A DNA stretch of 64,000 nt from Liolophura sinensis. Its lineage: Eukaryota; Mollusca; Polyplacophora; Chitonida; Chitonidae. Below are positions 36,328-49,814 of this stretch, in pieces (within the stretch, counting starts at the first letter, position 1; the number at the start of each line of letters is the position of its first letter). The stretch lies in NCBI RefSeq assembly GCF_032854445.1, contig NC_088302.1:13885338-13949337 (forward strand), read 5' to 3'. A model generated the notes under the pieces. The model saw nothing but the letters and a program-made list of their open reading frames with translations, did not search any database and was not told the DNA's origin. Both the position numbers and the translations under genes were made by a program.

Positions 36328-36513
36328 ATTTATTTATTTGATTTATTTATTTGATTGGTATTTTACGCCGTACTCAAGAATATCTCACTTATACTACGGC
36401 GGCCAGCGTTATGGTGGGTGGAAACCGGGCAGAGCCCGGGGGAAACCCACCACCACCCGCAGGTTGCTGCCAGATCTTCCCACGTACAGCCGGAGAGGAA
36501 GCCAGCATGACCC
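36328..36513 (-). mobile_element. SINE, head missing, minus strand
   Basis: A (TTTA)n run, then GATTGGTATTTTACGCCGTA, CTACGGCGGCCAGCGTTATGG, CGGGCAGAGCCCGGGGGAAA and CACGTACAGCCGGAGAGGAAGC. It ends at GCCAGCATGA, where the tRNA head should begin. This is one of the best preserved copies. Confidence 0.88.
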
Positions 36514-37439
36514 GCGATAATTTAGTGGGCTTTACGATTTTTAGGTCAATTGCACACCTAAGTTTATATGTAGACATACAAATCCTACATTGCTCATCCC
36601 TCCTCATGTGTTGCTTTTAATGAAATTTGGACAAGCATCAGTTCTCATCCGAGACGTCCACGCGTCAGCTGAGAAAATGAGTTTTCAAACAGGAATATGG
36701 GGCTGCTCGTTAAAAATTGTTGAGGGGCTGAAATCAGCCTTTCACTTTTAAATTCTTGTCTACAACTAACCCCTGTGGCTAAAAGTAGTCTAACTCCATC
36801 GTGTGGTCGTGTATTGAGCTCATGGAAGACATCTTGCCTTCCACTAATATGTCACACTTGGGAGAATTCGTCAGCAACCTACCAAAGGGCGGTGGTTTAT
36901 CTTGAACACTCTACCTCTATAATTGGGCCACCATCGAATAAGTGAAAACATCTTGAAATAAACATCAGTCAAATAAATAACGAATAAATAACTAACTTAG
37001 ACGTTGTATGCGAATGAACACCTGACAGGCATGTTACCAACGAACATAGTCTTGATCTATTTCCAACATAAAATTTACCACAAGAGTAGTGTAACTCCTA
37101 GTGAGATACAACAAACCGCGATGGGGTTGTCATCCCTCTAGAAGGTCTCGTGTCATTTTTGTTCTAAGTATAGCGAAAATTATGTGCACGTTATAGGGCT
37201 TTTTGCTATTTTCATAAATGTGTGTTGAAACTTGTTATACAAAGCTGGCTGAATGGAATGAAATGAAATAAAATTAGTGACATGAAATATTTGAAATAAA
37301 ACAGCAATTCAAAAAGCTACAAAAGATTCTAACTCAGGGAATAATGATCGTCTCAGTAGCTCAACATACTCAGTCACTCGTCTGCATGCTTAAGTTCGTA
37401 GATTACGATCATTGGCAAAGAAAAAAAACCCCATAACTT
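36514..37439. other. Intergenic with one worn SINE scrap
   Basis: 36928-36990 (GGGCCACCATCGAATAAGTGAAA...AACATCAGTCAAATAAATAAC) resembles a badly worn SINE 3' end. Nothing else. Confidence 0.4.
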
Positions 37440-39955
37440 CAAAGCACTGAGCCAACCAGGTTAGTTGAGTGGATGTGAACAGCTTCGTGTTGTTGCTTAA
37501 TTATATAAACTTTAACTAACTCTTACTTTGTTGAACACGTGGGACAATATGAGTATTTTGCCACACTACATTCTTGGGGAACTGTGTAAAGGCTCCTTTA
37601 TTTACCTTACCAGCACGAGTAAACCTATAACACCTCAAGACATCATATATGAGATATACATGAGTCATTTTGATCTATCGACCACTACGTGTTGTGATAA
37701 CTTCAAGCCTTCAGAAGTTAGCATGTGGTACCATGCATCTGAGCCAATCAAGAAAAATTACTTAAATTCTCAGGTTTATCAACGCTGTACCGCAACCAAA
37801 AGCATTTGACAAACACGAATATTATGGGAAAAAGAACGTCTCAGAGATGATATTTTTATGTGACAGCGTGACATCAACACAGAGAATGTTTTGCGAAACC
37901 ATATCCATCTAATGTTGTTTTGAAGCTGAGATTGTGCATTTTTCATTGGCATTTTCAAAAATTCTGCCACATTTCCGGTCACATTCCTGCGCTGATGGTT
38001 CGTCTATCGGGGTTCTCGTGAGAAAGCAATTGGAGCAGCATGGAATGACACATCTGATTATACTGGTCTTGAGTTACAGATGTGAAATGAGATAACCAAT
38101 ACATTTGATCAGTGGCCATAAATGATATATTGCGTGTAAGGTATGTTTATAATATGAAATATTGATTTGATTTCTGCTACTTATGATTGATAACAGTACA
38201 TCGGATTATAGACGATCATGGTTTGCCCTGCTCCAGTGGTCGTGACCCTGTTAGGTGAGTTGTCCGCGGGATCAGCACCCTTCGTAGGGCACGCGGTGTG
38301 AAGATCTGTGAAGACAATTACAGGAAGAGTATAGCTTGTCCTGATTCGTGTTTCAGTGTTCGTGGAGATATTTAGGCTAAAGTCAGTAACCTCTGTCAGT
38401 GTATAACATAGTTCAACACCAGATCCACCGGGATGCCTTATGCGTGCTCTGCTTGTTAAACCTCGCACACAAACACCAGACCGTTGGAAAGGACATATCG
38501 ATTAACAACGTTCGCATCACCATGATCTGACAAGAACAGTTTTTCTTAGCCTTTTACCTAGGTTTTAAACAAGAGATATATGTCTGGCTTGAATGTCTAC
38601 ATTGTGGTATTTTACCGGCATGCGTGCAACCTTTCATTTCTCGTGTTAAGATGCACATAAGGACAGGCCACATCGTAACTAAAATTGACCAAATCCTCGT
38701 ACTTTGGGAACTTTGGCACGTTTTGTTATTCCCTGTGTCAAACCACATCCACATTTGCATACACATTTCCATTCTGGTAGCTTTTTGTTATAGTAACGAT
38801 ATAGAGTGTGGTGAGCCAGACAGGTAAATCAAAGATTCTCAAAGTCCCGATGGCCGCTGGACAGAGGGAGACCTTAAGGAAAAACTAATTTCCTGCTGAC
38901 TGCTTACCACCAAGAATTAAAGCAATGGCTGCGTCGCTTTAGTAGCAGTGTATATAGTAGCAATCTTCTGGCACATCACAAAACCGCTAAACCACAAAGC
39001 TGGTTCGATAACATTCAAATGATCAAACAAGGAATAGCCGCAGGTAGTGCTCTTACTTCTTTTATCATTCAGATTATCCGGGAGAGAGCGATTCAGTTAC
39101 AATGTAAAGACACCGCCATTCTTTTATCACCTACAGATAACTTTACGGAATCTATACATTTCCAATAAACAGTGATATTAATGGATAAAACCCTGCAAGA
39201 GTATGGCTTTATGGGTAACAAATTTCACTTGTTTTGATATTTCAACATTACCTAATACTGTTAATTTTGTTTTTATCACTTATTTTGATTTCTGATTTAT
39301 GTGTCACTGCCTTTTCACGCTATTGTGTTATCAAAACATGTTCCTTAACATTGTTGTCAATCTTGCCATCGCTTTACTGGTGAATTAATGATTGGCTTAA
39401 TAAACATTCCATAAACCCCCTGTTTTAGCCAGATCTCTACTCCATAGCATTCTCTGTATGAATATGCCGAGAATAGCTTTACACAGCTGCTCTATTTGGA
39501 AAACCTGTGTGACTAACATACATAGTTCGAATCTGTCAACGTATGAAATTCTTCAACAACACTTTTGTCACCAGGAAGAGATCAATTTCCTTTTTTATAA
39601 TTCCATAGGACGATACTTTATCTAATTTTGGCATTTCCCATGTCAGAACGAACTCTGTTGGTTTCTCCTGATAAATTATCTGATACATGAAAAAGAAGTT
39701 ACTTCTCTGAACCGTCAGACATGGCGGTATTTATAACAGTCGTCAGACATGGCAGCACATTATTACAGTCGACACATTCCTCTGACGGCGTTCTCATTAG
39801 ATTCATTATAGACGACTGTCTGGATTGTAGACTGAACCAGCTTAGTCCAAACAAGTTAGTCCGATATCCGTCAGACATATCGTCAAACAGCTTAGGCGGC
39901 TTTAGTCCGAAAGATACTTTTGCACTGGTTTATATGACGTACAATGTAAGGAGAT
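37440..39955. repeat. Segmental duplication, third partial copy
   Basis: Collinear with 39960-43230 and 50990-53830. Anchors: ACACGTGGGACAATATGAG (37538) against 40057; GTACATCGGATTATAGACGATC (38198) against 40767; GCATGCGTGCAACCTTTCATTTC (38619) against 41921; GACGACTGTCTGGATTGTAGAC (39810) against 43058 and 53566. Spacing differs through indels. I see no gene in it. Confidence 0.7.
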
Positions 39956-42152
39956 AAAAACACTAAGGCAACCAGGTTGGCTGCGTAAGATGTGAACAGT
40001 TCCTTGCTGTTGGTTAATTACATAAACTCTTATTAACTCTTACTAGCAATAGAATCTTCGTTGAACACGTTAGATAACATGAGCCTATTGCCACACTTCA
40101 TTCTCGGGAGGCTGTGTAAAGACACCTGTGTGTTCACCTTTTGAACACGACTAATTCTGAAATAAATCTAATTCTGCTTCCTTCGTCGGATACCCGTGAA
40201 GACATCATCTGTAAAATATACATGAGTCATTTTTTTGCATCGACCTGCACGTGTTTTGATGAACTCCATATCCCGTGATACCATACATTATTAGAGTCAA
40301 TCAAATAACGTTACCTAAATCCCAGAGTCTATCAACACGGTTTCTCAACAAACAACATGTGAAGGTTAAAAACACGAAGGTTATAAAACTAAGATGTCTG
40401 TAAGATAATATTTTTGTACGTGAGGTCATACCAACAACACAGAAAATTTCCTGAGCAACGAAGTTAAGAATGTGTATCCTTTTTTTTTCAAAAAGTAGCC
40501 ACATTTCCGGCAACAACCCTGCGCTAATGATTCATCTATAGGGGTTCTCAGTTGGAAGGCGATTGGAGCAGAATAGAACAACACATCTGGCTGTACTAAT
40601 CTTGAGTCACTGATGTGAACAGAGATAATCTATACCAGTCGGTCAGCGGCCAGAAATGATGTATTGCGTGTAATTTATGTTTACAATATGAAGTTCTTCC
40701 ATTCGAGCGTTAATTTTCAAGGCGCCATTGATTTATTTTACTGCTACTAATAATTTAATAACAGTACATCGGATTATCGTCAATGAAAGTTTGCCCTGTC
40801 TCATACTTCGTAACCTTGTTTGATGAGTTGTCCGCGTGTATCAGCGCCGTGTAAAGGGCACGCTGCTGCCAGAAAATAAGTCATTCAGACAATTGCAGGA
40901 AGAGTACAGCTTGTCCTGATTCGTGTTTTAGAGTGCATGGAGAGATTTGGGCTAAGGGGAATAACCTCAGTCAGTGTACATAGTAAGCCCATCTTAAGGG
41001 TGGCGTGTTTGGTAAACGTGTCACACAAATACCAAATCATTGGATGGGACGCATCGATTAAGAAAGCGCACATCACCATGACATGATGGGGATAATCGCT
41101 GTAAGTTCGGCTCCATACATGACTTGTCCTTTTCCAGTCACTTCACCATATAGGCTTTGGCGGGATTTCATACGAAGGAACCTAGCGTTTTACTAATATT
41201 CACAGAAGCACTCCAAGGTATCCACTCTGTTTGCTGATCTTTATGGAATCACCGTAAGGCTCTTATTACGTTGACGTTGAGCAGGATGATGCAGGGCGTT
41301 TTGCCAAGAATAAGCACATTTTATGTGCTCAAGACAAGTGCCCCGGAATGTGCACCTGTAGGCCTACACAGCAAATCAAACATCCCGTTGCAGTTTTCAC
41401 GTTCACGTTGTTTCATTGCAAAGTTTGATCACCCAAAACTGAAGCGAATTTAGAGATAGTTCTAAGTAAAAATATTTATAAATCATGCCATCGTGAAGAA
41501 GGTTAACACAGAGCTCCTCAGCCATTTTACTGTCTTCCTGATATTCAGATATGTTGCTCCATAACGTTTTTGATTTTCAAAACAAAATGATATGCACTTG
41601 TTAATGTCAACAAAACGACTAGAACGTAGAACGAGTAGTACGAGAAAATGGACCAGCAAAATTGATACCAATTATGAACTGAAATCTGTAAAATTTAACT
41701 GCATTAAAGAACAAAACAATGAAATTCTTAGTGACGGTAACGCTTACTGTATTACTAAATAGAATGTCTCAAACACTTTTCAGTGATTAGAAATTTAAAA
41801 TGCAGAGCAACAGAGAAGTTTTCACATTCAATTTCTGGATATTTTTACAAAATATGACTGCAAACAAAATGACATTTTTTCATGAACACATTTAAAAAAA
41901 CCCGTCATATTCATTATGCAGGCAACCTTTCACTCCCCTTGTTACAATCCAGAAAAAGACAGTCCACATCGTAACTAAAACTGACCACATCTTCGCCTTA
42001 TACCCCGACAGGTCCTTTGGGAACCTGGGAACGTTTTTGTTATTCATTCAAAACACGGACATATTTGCATATATGACTAAAGCCTTTACTGTAACCATTT
42101 TCAGTCTGCTAGCGTTTTGCTCTAGTAACACTATACATTGATGTGAACAAGG

Positions 42153-42275
42153 GCGCAGATTCACAAAGTGGCGCACGACATTTTTATCGTACGATATTTT
42201 GTACGTTACTTTACCGTAGCATTGTCCCACATGTGTGATTATCGTACATGTACGACGTCTTTGTGAAACTGGTCC
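42153..42275. mobile_element. MITE with TTCACAAAG terminal inverted repeats
   Basis: About 123 bp. The left end GCGCAGATTCACAAAGTGGC and the right end GACGTCTTTGTGAAACTGGTCC are inverted repeats, and the inside is rich in CGTAC palindromes (TCGTACGA, GTACATGTAC). The paralogous locus at 52527-52545 reads straight through without it, as does 38815-38828. The type, a small non-autonomous DNA transposon, is common in molluscs as I recall. Confidence 0.75.
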
Positions 42276-45200
42276 GAGGTAGGTAAATCATAAATGACAA
42301 AAGTTCCAGTGGTTCTGGGCGTTTCTGGAGCAGCTAATTTCCTGTTGTTTTCTTAATACAAGGCATCCCTCTAATGGTCACACAATCGCCATGGTAGTAA
42401 TGTAAATAGTATCAATCTCCCTTGATATCAGTTTTAAACGCGCTAAACCATACAAAGCCGTCTCGTTGACACCTGAATAAGCAAAAAGGGAATAACAGCT
42501 GGTAGTGCTCTTACTTGTTTTATTGCTCCAATTATCCAATTAATTTTTACAGGTATTCGGTCACAGTGTAAATACACCGCCATTTTTTGGACACTTACAG
42601 ACTTTACGGTATAAAGATTTGCAATGAATATTGTTATTAATGTACACAGCTCTGCAGGGGAATCTTTTTATACTGTGGAAAAAAGGAAGATCATAAAACA
42701 ATGTATACATTGACTTAATGGGTAACTAATTTTTCTTCTTATGTCCCACAATGGGCCATTCTCGTCCTCTTTCCAGGTTCTTTATGGTTTCTTTTGGTTT
42801 ATGTGTACTTTTGCATGCCATTGTCTCTCAACAAGGACAGCTCAATAGGTAGAGCTTGCCAATTTCTTTGTTATAATTCCATGGACTGATTCTTTATCTT
42901 TTGAAAAGGTGTTTCCGTTGTCGGAAATGTCTCTTGGTTTCTACTCATAAATTGTCCAATTTATGAAAAGGAATTTCTTCCACTGGGCAGTCAAACATGA
43001 CGGCATATTGACACTGTCGACAAATTCGTCTGATGACAGTCCCAGTAGATTGCTATAGACGACTGTCTGGATTGTAGACAGGTAATAAACAGGGTGATAG
43101 ACAGGACAAGCTTAGTCCAAACCAGTTAGCCCGATAGTCGTCCGACTTACAAGAACTTAGGTGGCTCTAGTTCGGCAGATTCTATCCGATGTTTTATGGT
43201 AGACCAGTGCAAGGAGGAATGACCTCATGTAGCATACTGGAATGACGGGACTGACGGATTAGATTTCAGGGTGCAGGTTCAATTCTTGTTCTGGTCATTT
43301 GATTTAGGGAAAGGAAACTTGCGATGTTGTTTCGATTACTTCCGTTGTTTATCTATTTGACTGGGTGTTTAACGCCGCACTGGGGATCTTTGCTCAAATA
43401 ACTGATCAAATTTCCGACATGTCACTGAATGTGGCTTTAAGAGATTATACCTCAGATTTTGAGCGCAAAAAAATTATCCGCGCAATTCCAGTGGATTTTT
43501 AGTTTTATTTTAGAATAACCGGAATAATTATCCTTCATTCAAAATTTCTCATAAATTACGTAAAATTTATTATGTGAGTCGCTTCATGACTTTTTTTAAT
43601 TCAAATGTTTAAAAGTTTCGAATCATATTACTACTATAAACAGTACAGGTCAGAGTCTGACATTTTCTGAAAGGTATGAAGACGACCAATTCTTCGAATA
43701 TAGACAAAATCTTATTTGATCAGCGAGTATGGATTTTTCGCACAATTTTTTTAGGTATAGCCTCTTTAACGCTACCCGACATTCTGATATTCACGTACGA
43801 CGTCGGTTGAAGGTTGGAAGAAGTGTTCCTCAACAAACATATATAACCAGCTTTTATTTAAACGCCATTGATGGCGATAGCTTTACATACCTAATATGTC
43901 AGTTGTGACCAACACATTCGCTGAATAGAATCTGTCACATCTTCTACATTTAGATAACAATTATATGACAGCTGCAGTAAACATTGCCAATAGAGAAGGG
44001 GCTAGAGCGAACTCTTTATGTGCTAAAGGTAGAAAACGTCCTCCTATTCAATGTTACCTGTCTGAAATGTTAAGCAACTATTTTTAATTACATATACTAT
44101 GGCGCCTGAAAAACGTTTTGCCAAAAATTATTTAGAGTAGACTAACGAAGGAGAAAATTGAAAAGCTAGGTGTTCGTCACCATCAGAAGTTCTTGGAGGT
44201 AAAGTGTGTCATTTGTGCCTCCGAAACACGGCTAGACAGGTGATCAGTCAACTGAGAAAAAATAGTTTTCTAGCATTTTTTTCAAGCCACATGATACAAT
44301 AGGATTTTTTGTCGTTTGTATATTGCTACAAGTAGTTAGTGTTGTACTCTGTTCATCACTAACAATATATTCTAAATTTAAAAAGAAAGTTCACATGTAG
44401 AGAGATTTAAAATGCGCATCCAAGTAACAGCAAGTAAGTTAGTGTAATAGATTAAGCTCCATAGAAAACATATTGTCCATATGTGTATAATAACACAAGA
44501 CGAATAAAATGTCCAGTATCTATATGTAAATGAGGTGCCCGTTCTCTGTGATTGTAACGTTCTCCACATCTCTAAACTGTTTATTTTTTAAGCTCGGGAA
44601 AAGTGCGACAATCTCATGACTAACGAGGCTGGGCCCCATCATCAGATATGACATTTCCGGTTTCTGATCACGTCGGTATCTGATTGGACGCAAACATAAC
44701 GGAAACATTAATGCGGTCAGATCAGAATTACGTGGTAGCCTCATCAGTTATGACCATATTATGTAACTGAACGGGAAACCTGCCGAGATAGATGCAGTGC
44801 AATTTCAACAGAGCTTCTCTGTGCTCTTTAAAAGATCATCTAAATTTGAAACTTTGCCAAGAAATGTGTGTTTTTAGGAAGAATGTATGGAATTTCAGCC
44901 AAAGATTTATTTCATTCAAGGTTATAAGGTTAAATAGGGTTATCGCTGCCAAGAAGGACGAGCTTTTTTAATAATAAATTTAAGGAATTTATTCCCAAAG
45001 ATTTATTCCGAAAGTTTGAACTAAATTTTCTGCTGAAAATGGTGATACAGAATAGACATGGTAAAGATTGACAATACCAATATTCTGAGGGTTGGAGGAC
45101 TTCTCATGTGCATTCAACATGCGTTATATAGGCTTTTACAAAGTTGGAAGTTAAATTGAAAAGTATAGTACGGATTCATAAATTTAAAAATAAGAAAATT

Positions 45201-46382
45201 AACCAACTAAGAACACATATTAACAATGTAGTTGCTGTCTTTATTGTGTAAGTTATTCTTTGTCATAAGTTGTTTTGAACTGAGTTACGTGTATAGCTAC
45301 ATGTACTCCGTTACTTCATGTTTTAGAAACACAGCCGGGCTACAGTTAAGACTTAGTGTAGATAAAAGAAAACAAATTACCACAAAAAGAGTTTTGTGTG
45401 ATGGCCAAGAAGGACTAATTTTGCTTCATGCGACAATGGAGCGATGTAGCGATATATGGTGATCGAGCACTGTGTAAGGAATGTTGAAGAACGACCAAGT
45501 GATGAAGAGAGAAAGAGATGATGTTATGAATGGAAATGCTAATCCGTAGGCTTGCTTCATGACCACATAGCTTCATCAACCCCTTCACCCCATCATTCCA
45601 TCGCTTCATCAAAACATAGCCTGATTATATTCCCGATACCACTATCGCCCCATCGTCTCATTGTGTTGGCATGAGTGAAGAAAATAGCGATTGTCCATCA
45701 TAGTTGGCGAGCATCCAAGTTTTACCAGGCATATCTTGGCAACAGTGCAGATAAAATGATGGCGTGTAATTCTAGCGTACACCTAACATAAAATTTAACA
45801 TAAACATTTCAAATGTTTACCTGCGGTTATTTGACACTTGAAGACGTCACAAGAGTGCGTCAGACGGGTATATTTTAATATGTAGTGGAAGGATGTGGAG
45901 AAAGCTATTTTTCTATCACGTAATAAGAAAACTGTCACTGTGTTCAATAATAGCTAGGGGATAACTCTCAAGTGTCACCATTTATACGTGTTTGCTATTT
46001 CAATGGTGCAAGGTAAGGAAAGTTTTCTGGAAATTAGCCTTTTGCCGAGAAACAAGGTTTATGGGGCAATGTATCAGGGATTTCTCGCCCCTTGAGGCTG
46101 TAATCCACATAATTATCAGTAGTTTATTGCATCTGTGTTCGGATGTTGATGAAATGAAGTAGAAACTGTGTCATTTGCGTGTATATATGGGTTGAGATTG
46201 TCTTAATAAAACAGTGCTTTCATTTCATACCGGGGATATGTGTGGCTAATAAAATATATCGATTCAACGCTGCTAAGTTTGTTGCACACAGGTGATAAAT
46301 TGTTAAGTAGACCTGATTTTAGCGAAAGATCAAGGGTAAACAAGGAGAGAAAGCTGCGCCTGTAATGAAGTTTCTTTTTGCT

Positions 46383-46525
46383 TACCTGATGTTTACGCCA
46401 TACTCAAGAATATTTCATTTATACAACGGCGGTCAGCATTATGGTGGGAGGAAATGGGGCAAAGCGCAGGGAAAACCCACAATCACCCGCAGGTTACTGG
46501 TAAAATTTCCCACGCCACGCCCCTC
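46383..46525 (-). mobile_element. SINE, partial, minus strand
   Basis: TGATGTTTACGCCATACTCAAG, CAACGGCGGTCAGCATTATGG and CACCCGCAGGTTACTGG match the family. The duplicated locus near 60.75 kb has no SINE at this point, so insertion followed the segmental duplication. Confidence 0.82.
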
Positions 46526-46994
46526 TATGACCATTATCTGTAATTTCATGTGATCATGTTATACCTATTACAAACAAACGAACCGTACATTGGTAAGAAT
46601 TAAATGATATCCATTTTTTGTAACACTGACAAACCGGCAATGACGTTTCCAAGTTTTAATATATATCTGGCATGAAATATCAGACAGACTCGTCACTGCA
46701 CTCGGCCTTTTCCCCGAGAGGGCTAGCATACCTTGTACTTACCTTCATGTGATTGCAAGTACCAAGACTTGTTGCCGTCATATTTCTGTGAGCAAGGTAC
46801 AAAAAGCAAGCGTGGAAAATGACTTTTCAGCATAATACTTTTGTGGATGTTAGTTTTACTGACAGAATGTTCCGCTTATTTACTATGCGTCTGCGCTGTT
46901 TTATATGCCTTAGATTTTCTACTACCGTTTATCTGCAGCGTAGCTCAGTCACACTGATCGATGTACTGCAGTAAAACGTATTCCTGAACCCATT

Positions 46995-48375
46995 TGTTCT
47001 TCGACATTTGTGAAAGGTTGAATGCTTGAACTATTCGACAGTCGTGAAAAGTTCCGTGCTTGAACTGTTGGACAGCTGTGTAATCTTGTATACTTGAACT
47101 GTTGGACAGTTGTGTAACCTTGTATACTTGAACTTTTGGACAGCTGTGTAACCTTGTATACTTGAACTTTTGGACAGCTGTGTAACCTTGTATACTTGAA
47201 CTGTTGGATAGTTGTGTAATCTTGTATACTTGAAATGTTGGACAGCTGTGTAACCTTGTATACTTGAACTTTTGGACAGCTGTGTAACCTTGTATACTTG
47301 AACTGTTGGACAGCTGTGTAACCTTGTATACTTGAACTGTTGGACAGTTGTGTAATCTTGTATACTTGAGATGTTGGACAGCTGTGTAACCTTTTATACT
47401 TGAACTGTTTGGGCAGTTGTGTAACCTTGTATACATGAACTGTTGGACAGCTGTGTAACCTTTTATACTTGAACTGTTTGGGAAGTTGTGTAATCTTGTA
47501 TACTTGAACTGTTGGACAGCTGTATAACCTTGTATACTTGAACTGTTGGACAGTTGTGTAACCTTGTATACTTGAACTGTTGGACAGTTGTGTTACCTTG
47601 TATACTTGAACTGTTGGACAGTTGTGTAACCTTGTATACTTGAACTGTTGGACAATTGTGTAATCTTGTATACTTGAGATGTTGGACAGCTGTGTAACCT
47701 TGCATTCTTGAACTGTTGGACAGCTGTATAACCTTGTATACTTGAACTGTTGGACAGTTGTGTAATCTTGTATACTTGAACTGTTGGACATTTGTGTAAC
47801 CTTGTATACTTGAACTGTTGGATAGTTGTGTAACCTTGCATACTTGAACTGTTGGACAATTGTGTAATCTTGTATACTTGAACTTTTGGACAGCTGTGTA
47901 ACCTTGTATGCTTGAACTGTTTGGGCAGTTGTGTAACCTTGTATACTTGAACTGTTGGACAGCTGTGTAACCTTGTATACTTGAACTTTTGGACAGTTGT
48001 GTAACCTTGTATACTTGAACTGTTGGACAGTTGTGTAACCTTGTATACTTGAACTTTTGGACAGCTGTGTAACCTTGTATACTTGAACTGTTGGACATTT
48101 GTGTAACCTTGTATACTTGAACTGTTGGACAGTTGTGTAACCTTGTATACTTGAACTGTTGGACAGTTGTGTAACCTTGTATACTTGAACTGCTGGACAG
48201 CTGTGTAACCTTGTATACTTGAACTGTTGGACAGCTGTGTAACGTTGTATACTTGAACTGTTGGACAGCTGTGTGACGTTGTATACTTGAACTGTTTGGG
48301 CAGTTATAAATCTTTGGATGCTTGAAATGATTTTTCATTGGCCAGTTATGAAACGTTATATGCTTCGACTGGCTG
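46995..48375. repeat. 34-bp minisatellite, about 40 copies
   Basis: The unit is 34 bases: CTTGAACTGTTGGACAGYTG followed by TGTAACCTTGTATA. Copies vary mainly at C/T in GACAGYTG, ACCTTG or ATCTTG, and a GTTTGGGCAG variant that adds one base. Because 34 is not a multiple of three, consecutive units are read in three frames. All three lack stops on the minus strand, giving long repetitive frames (period 34 residues: VYKVTQLSNSSSIQGYT...). Edges are degenerate at 46995-47080 and 48300-48375. The array is absent from the duplicated locus at 60.7-61.8 kb. Confidence 0.95.
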
Positions 48376-49119
48376 GTTGTTGGGCAGTCCTAAGGTCTTC
48401 ACAGTGGTAGTTACTACACTGCCCGTCGTAACGACATCTCCTAGTGCATGTACCAATTAAGTTAAACCCTATCAGATATTATTTATGTGGCGAGTCCACA
48501 ACTCCTAGTCTATAACGGTGTAAGAGAACCACAATCGGAGAGTAAAAATGAGAAACAACTGGCTTGTTTATATCTCAGATCAGCGATAGGCCCTACTCAA
48601 GATCAAACAAAGAATCACCTAGGCGCTTGAATAAGTTCAATACATATACCTGAACAAAATAGACAAATAATAAACTCTTAACAACATATAACACACTACA
48701 AACAATTACAAATATATATACAAAGTATCCTACAGCGTCTAAATCCCGATGGAATATTCCGAATTCCAGAGGCGAGTCAGTCCACGTAAATACAGAATCT
48801 ACAGTTAAGATGAATTCCTCAATCTACGAATGACAGTCCGATAAGTTGTTTATTCCCCAACTGCCTGTGAATGTGTAACTTCTCCGGGCGGATGGGTTGA
48901 CAGTGGCGTTCGTGATGCCGGGCTGTCGATGTAAGTTTCCTCGGAAATATACACAAACTCACTACCAGGGTAAATTTGGATGATATGTAGCCAATGGCAC
49001 AAAGAGATAATGGGCAATACAAGCCCCAAAAAAAGCGTCTCCAAAAATAGCAAGAGGCGAAACACAAGCTCAAAAAGTGCTCCGTATAGAAAATGGAGTA
49101 TAAATGACGACTGTCGAAT

Positions 49120-49440
49120 GGCTTGAAAGCCGATAATGATAACAATGATGATGCTACGTTGACGAAACAAACAGTGACGTAGTTGAATAAATTGTTTGCG
49201 ATTGCGAGAACAGAAATCAAACATGTTTAGGTAAGAAAACTGAATGTTCAACCTCTGTTGCAAAGATAATTATAAATATGCGATAAGTGTGATTTTCAGT
49301 GAATTATAAGCTGGTAACTTTTAGCTTTGTTTATAAGGTAATAGAGTTTGGTTTTAAAATAGATTTTTATACATCAAAATATAGCTATGATTAGAACACC
49401 AGAGAATGAATAGTGTTTACTTTTGGTGTTTGTACACTTA
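49120..49440 (+). pseudogene. Duplicated first exon and flanks of the gene at 62150
   Basis: This stretch aligns by eye with 62030-62340. It shares the segment before the exon (GATGCT..G.TGACGA), the exon end TGTTTAG followed by a GTAAG donor at 49231, and the intron segment TTTTCAGTGAATTATA. The original ATG position is not conserved. The remaining ATG at 49223 gives only ATGTTTAG before the donor, a different phase. Joined to exon 2 of the downstream gene it would hit a stop (AGA TAA) within a few codons. No copies of exons 2 and 3 are seen between 49.6 and 50.9 kb. I read it as a non-functional 5' fragment left by segmental duplication. It could still act as an alternative non-coding first exon. 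Confidence 0.45.
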
Positions 49441-49636
49441 TGAAGTGACCAAACATTTTACAAAAGAAAATTTGAATGTGAAGTTTAACATACACTATTA
49501 TGATAGGCAGTATATTTAAATATATTTCCTCAGAGGACCCCAGAGGATCAAAACCTAACTCTTCCCTGTCCCTGTCCCTGCCTAATTGAAATATTCTTAT
49601 TCAAATACATATACAAGCATATTACATAAACCCCAA

Positions 49637-49660
49637 TCACTCACTCACTCACTCACTCAA
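49637..49660. repeat. (CACT)n microsatellite
   Basis: Run of CACT, about six units, at the right edge of the left segmental copy. Confidence 0.9.
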
Positions 49661-49721
49661 CCAAAACCAACGATGGCAATAAAAATGAAAAGGTTTCAGA
49701 CATTTCCATACATTCGTTAAT

Positions 49722-49798
49722 TTATTTATGTATTTATTTGATCGGTGCTTTACGCCGTACTCAGGATCATTTCACTTATGCGGGGGCGCGGGTTGTGG
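49722..49798 (-). mobile_element. SINE fragment, minus strand
   Basis: TTTATTTGATCGGTGCTTTACG, CCGTACTCAGGATCATTTCACTTATG. Only the 3' end is present. Degenerate 34-bp minisatellite-like sequence follows immediately. Confidence 0.75.
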
Positions 49799-49814
49799 TT
49801 GTGTATACCATACA

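Larger units (their letters stand above)
39960..49660. repeat. Large segmental duplication, left copy
   Basis: Collinear with 50.9-62.6 kb. Anchor pairs: 40600-40960 with 51040-51420; 41920-42420 with 52310-52700; 42960-43360 with 53490-53840; 44390-44770 with 55210-55560; 45390-45460 with 56120-56200; 45830-45900 with 56540-56600; 46130-46380 with 60530-60750; 49120-49630 with 62030-62560. Identity by eye is about 70-85 percent in anchors. No coding signal beyond the duplicated first exon. Confidence 0.75.

Noticed and set aside
43349-43385. SINE copy (TTTATCTATTTGACTGGGTGTTTAACGCCGCACTG)
   Set aside because: Only the first 35 bases resemble the SINE 3' end and the rest does not. The similar word at 53828 in the duplicate is even weaker, so it is too short to call.
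46945-48338. Overlapping 163, 280 and 291-codon minus frames as genes
   Set aside because: They are readings of the 34-bp minisatellite in its three stop-free frames, with no start context or flanking coding sequence.
48819-49263. Two overlapping minus-strand frames (133 and 137 codons) with hydrophobic stretches
   Set aside because: Both lie antisense to the duplicated promoter/first-exon region, overlap each other in different frames, and have no counterpart frame in the homologous segment at 61.8-62.15 kb.
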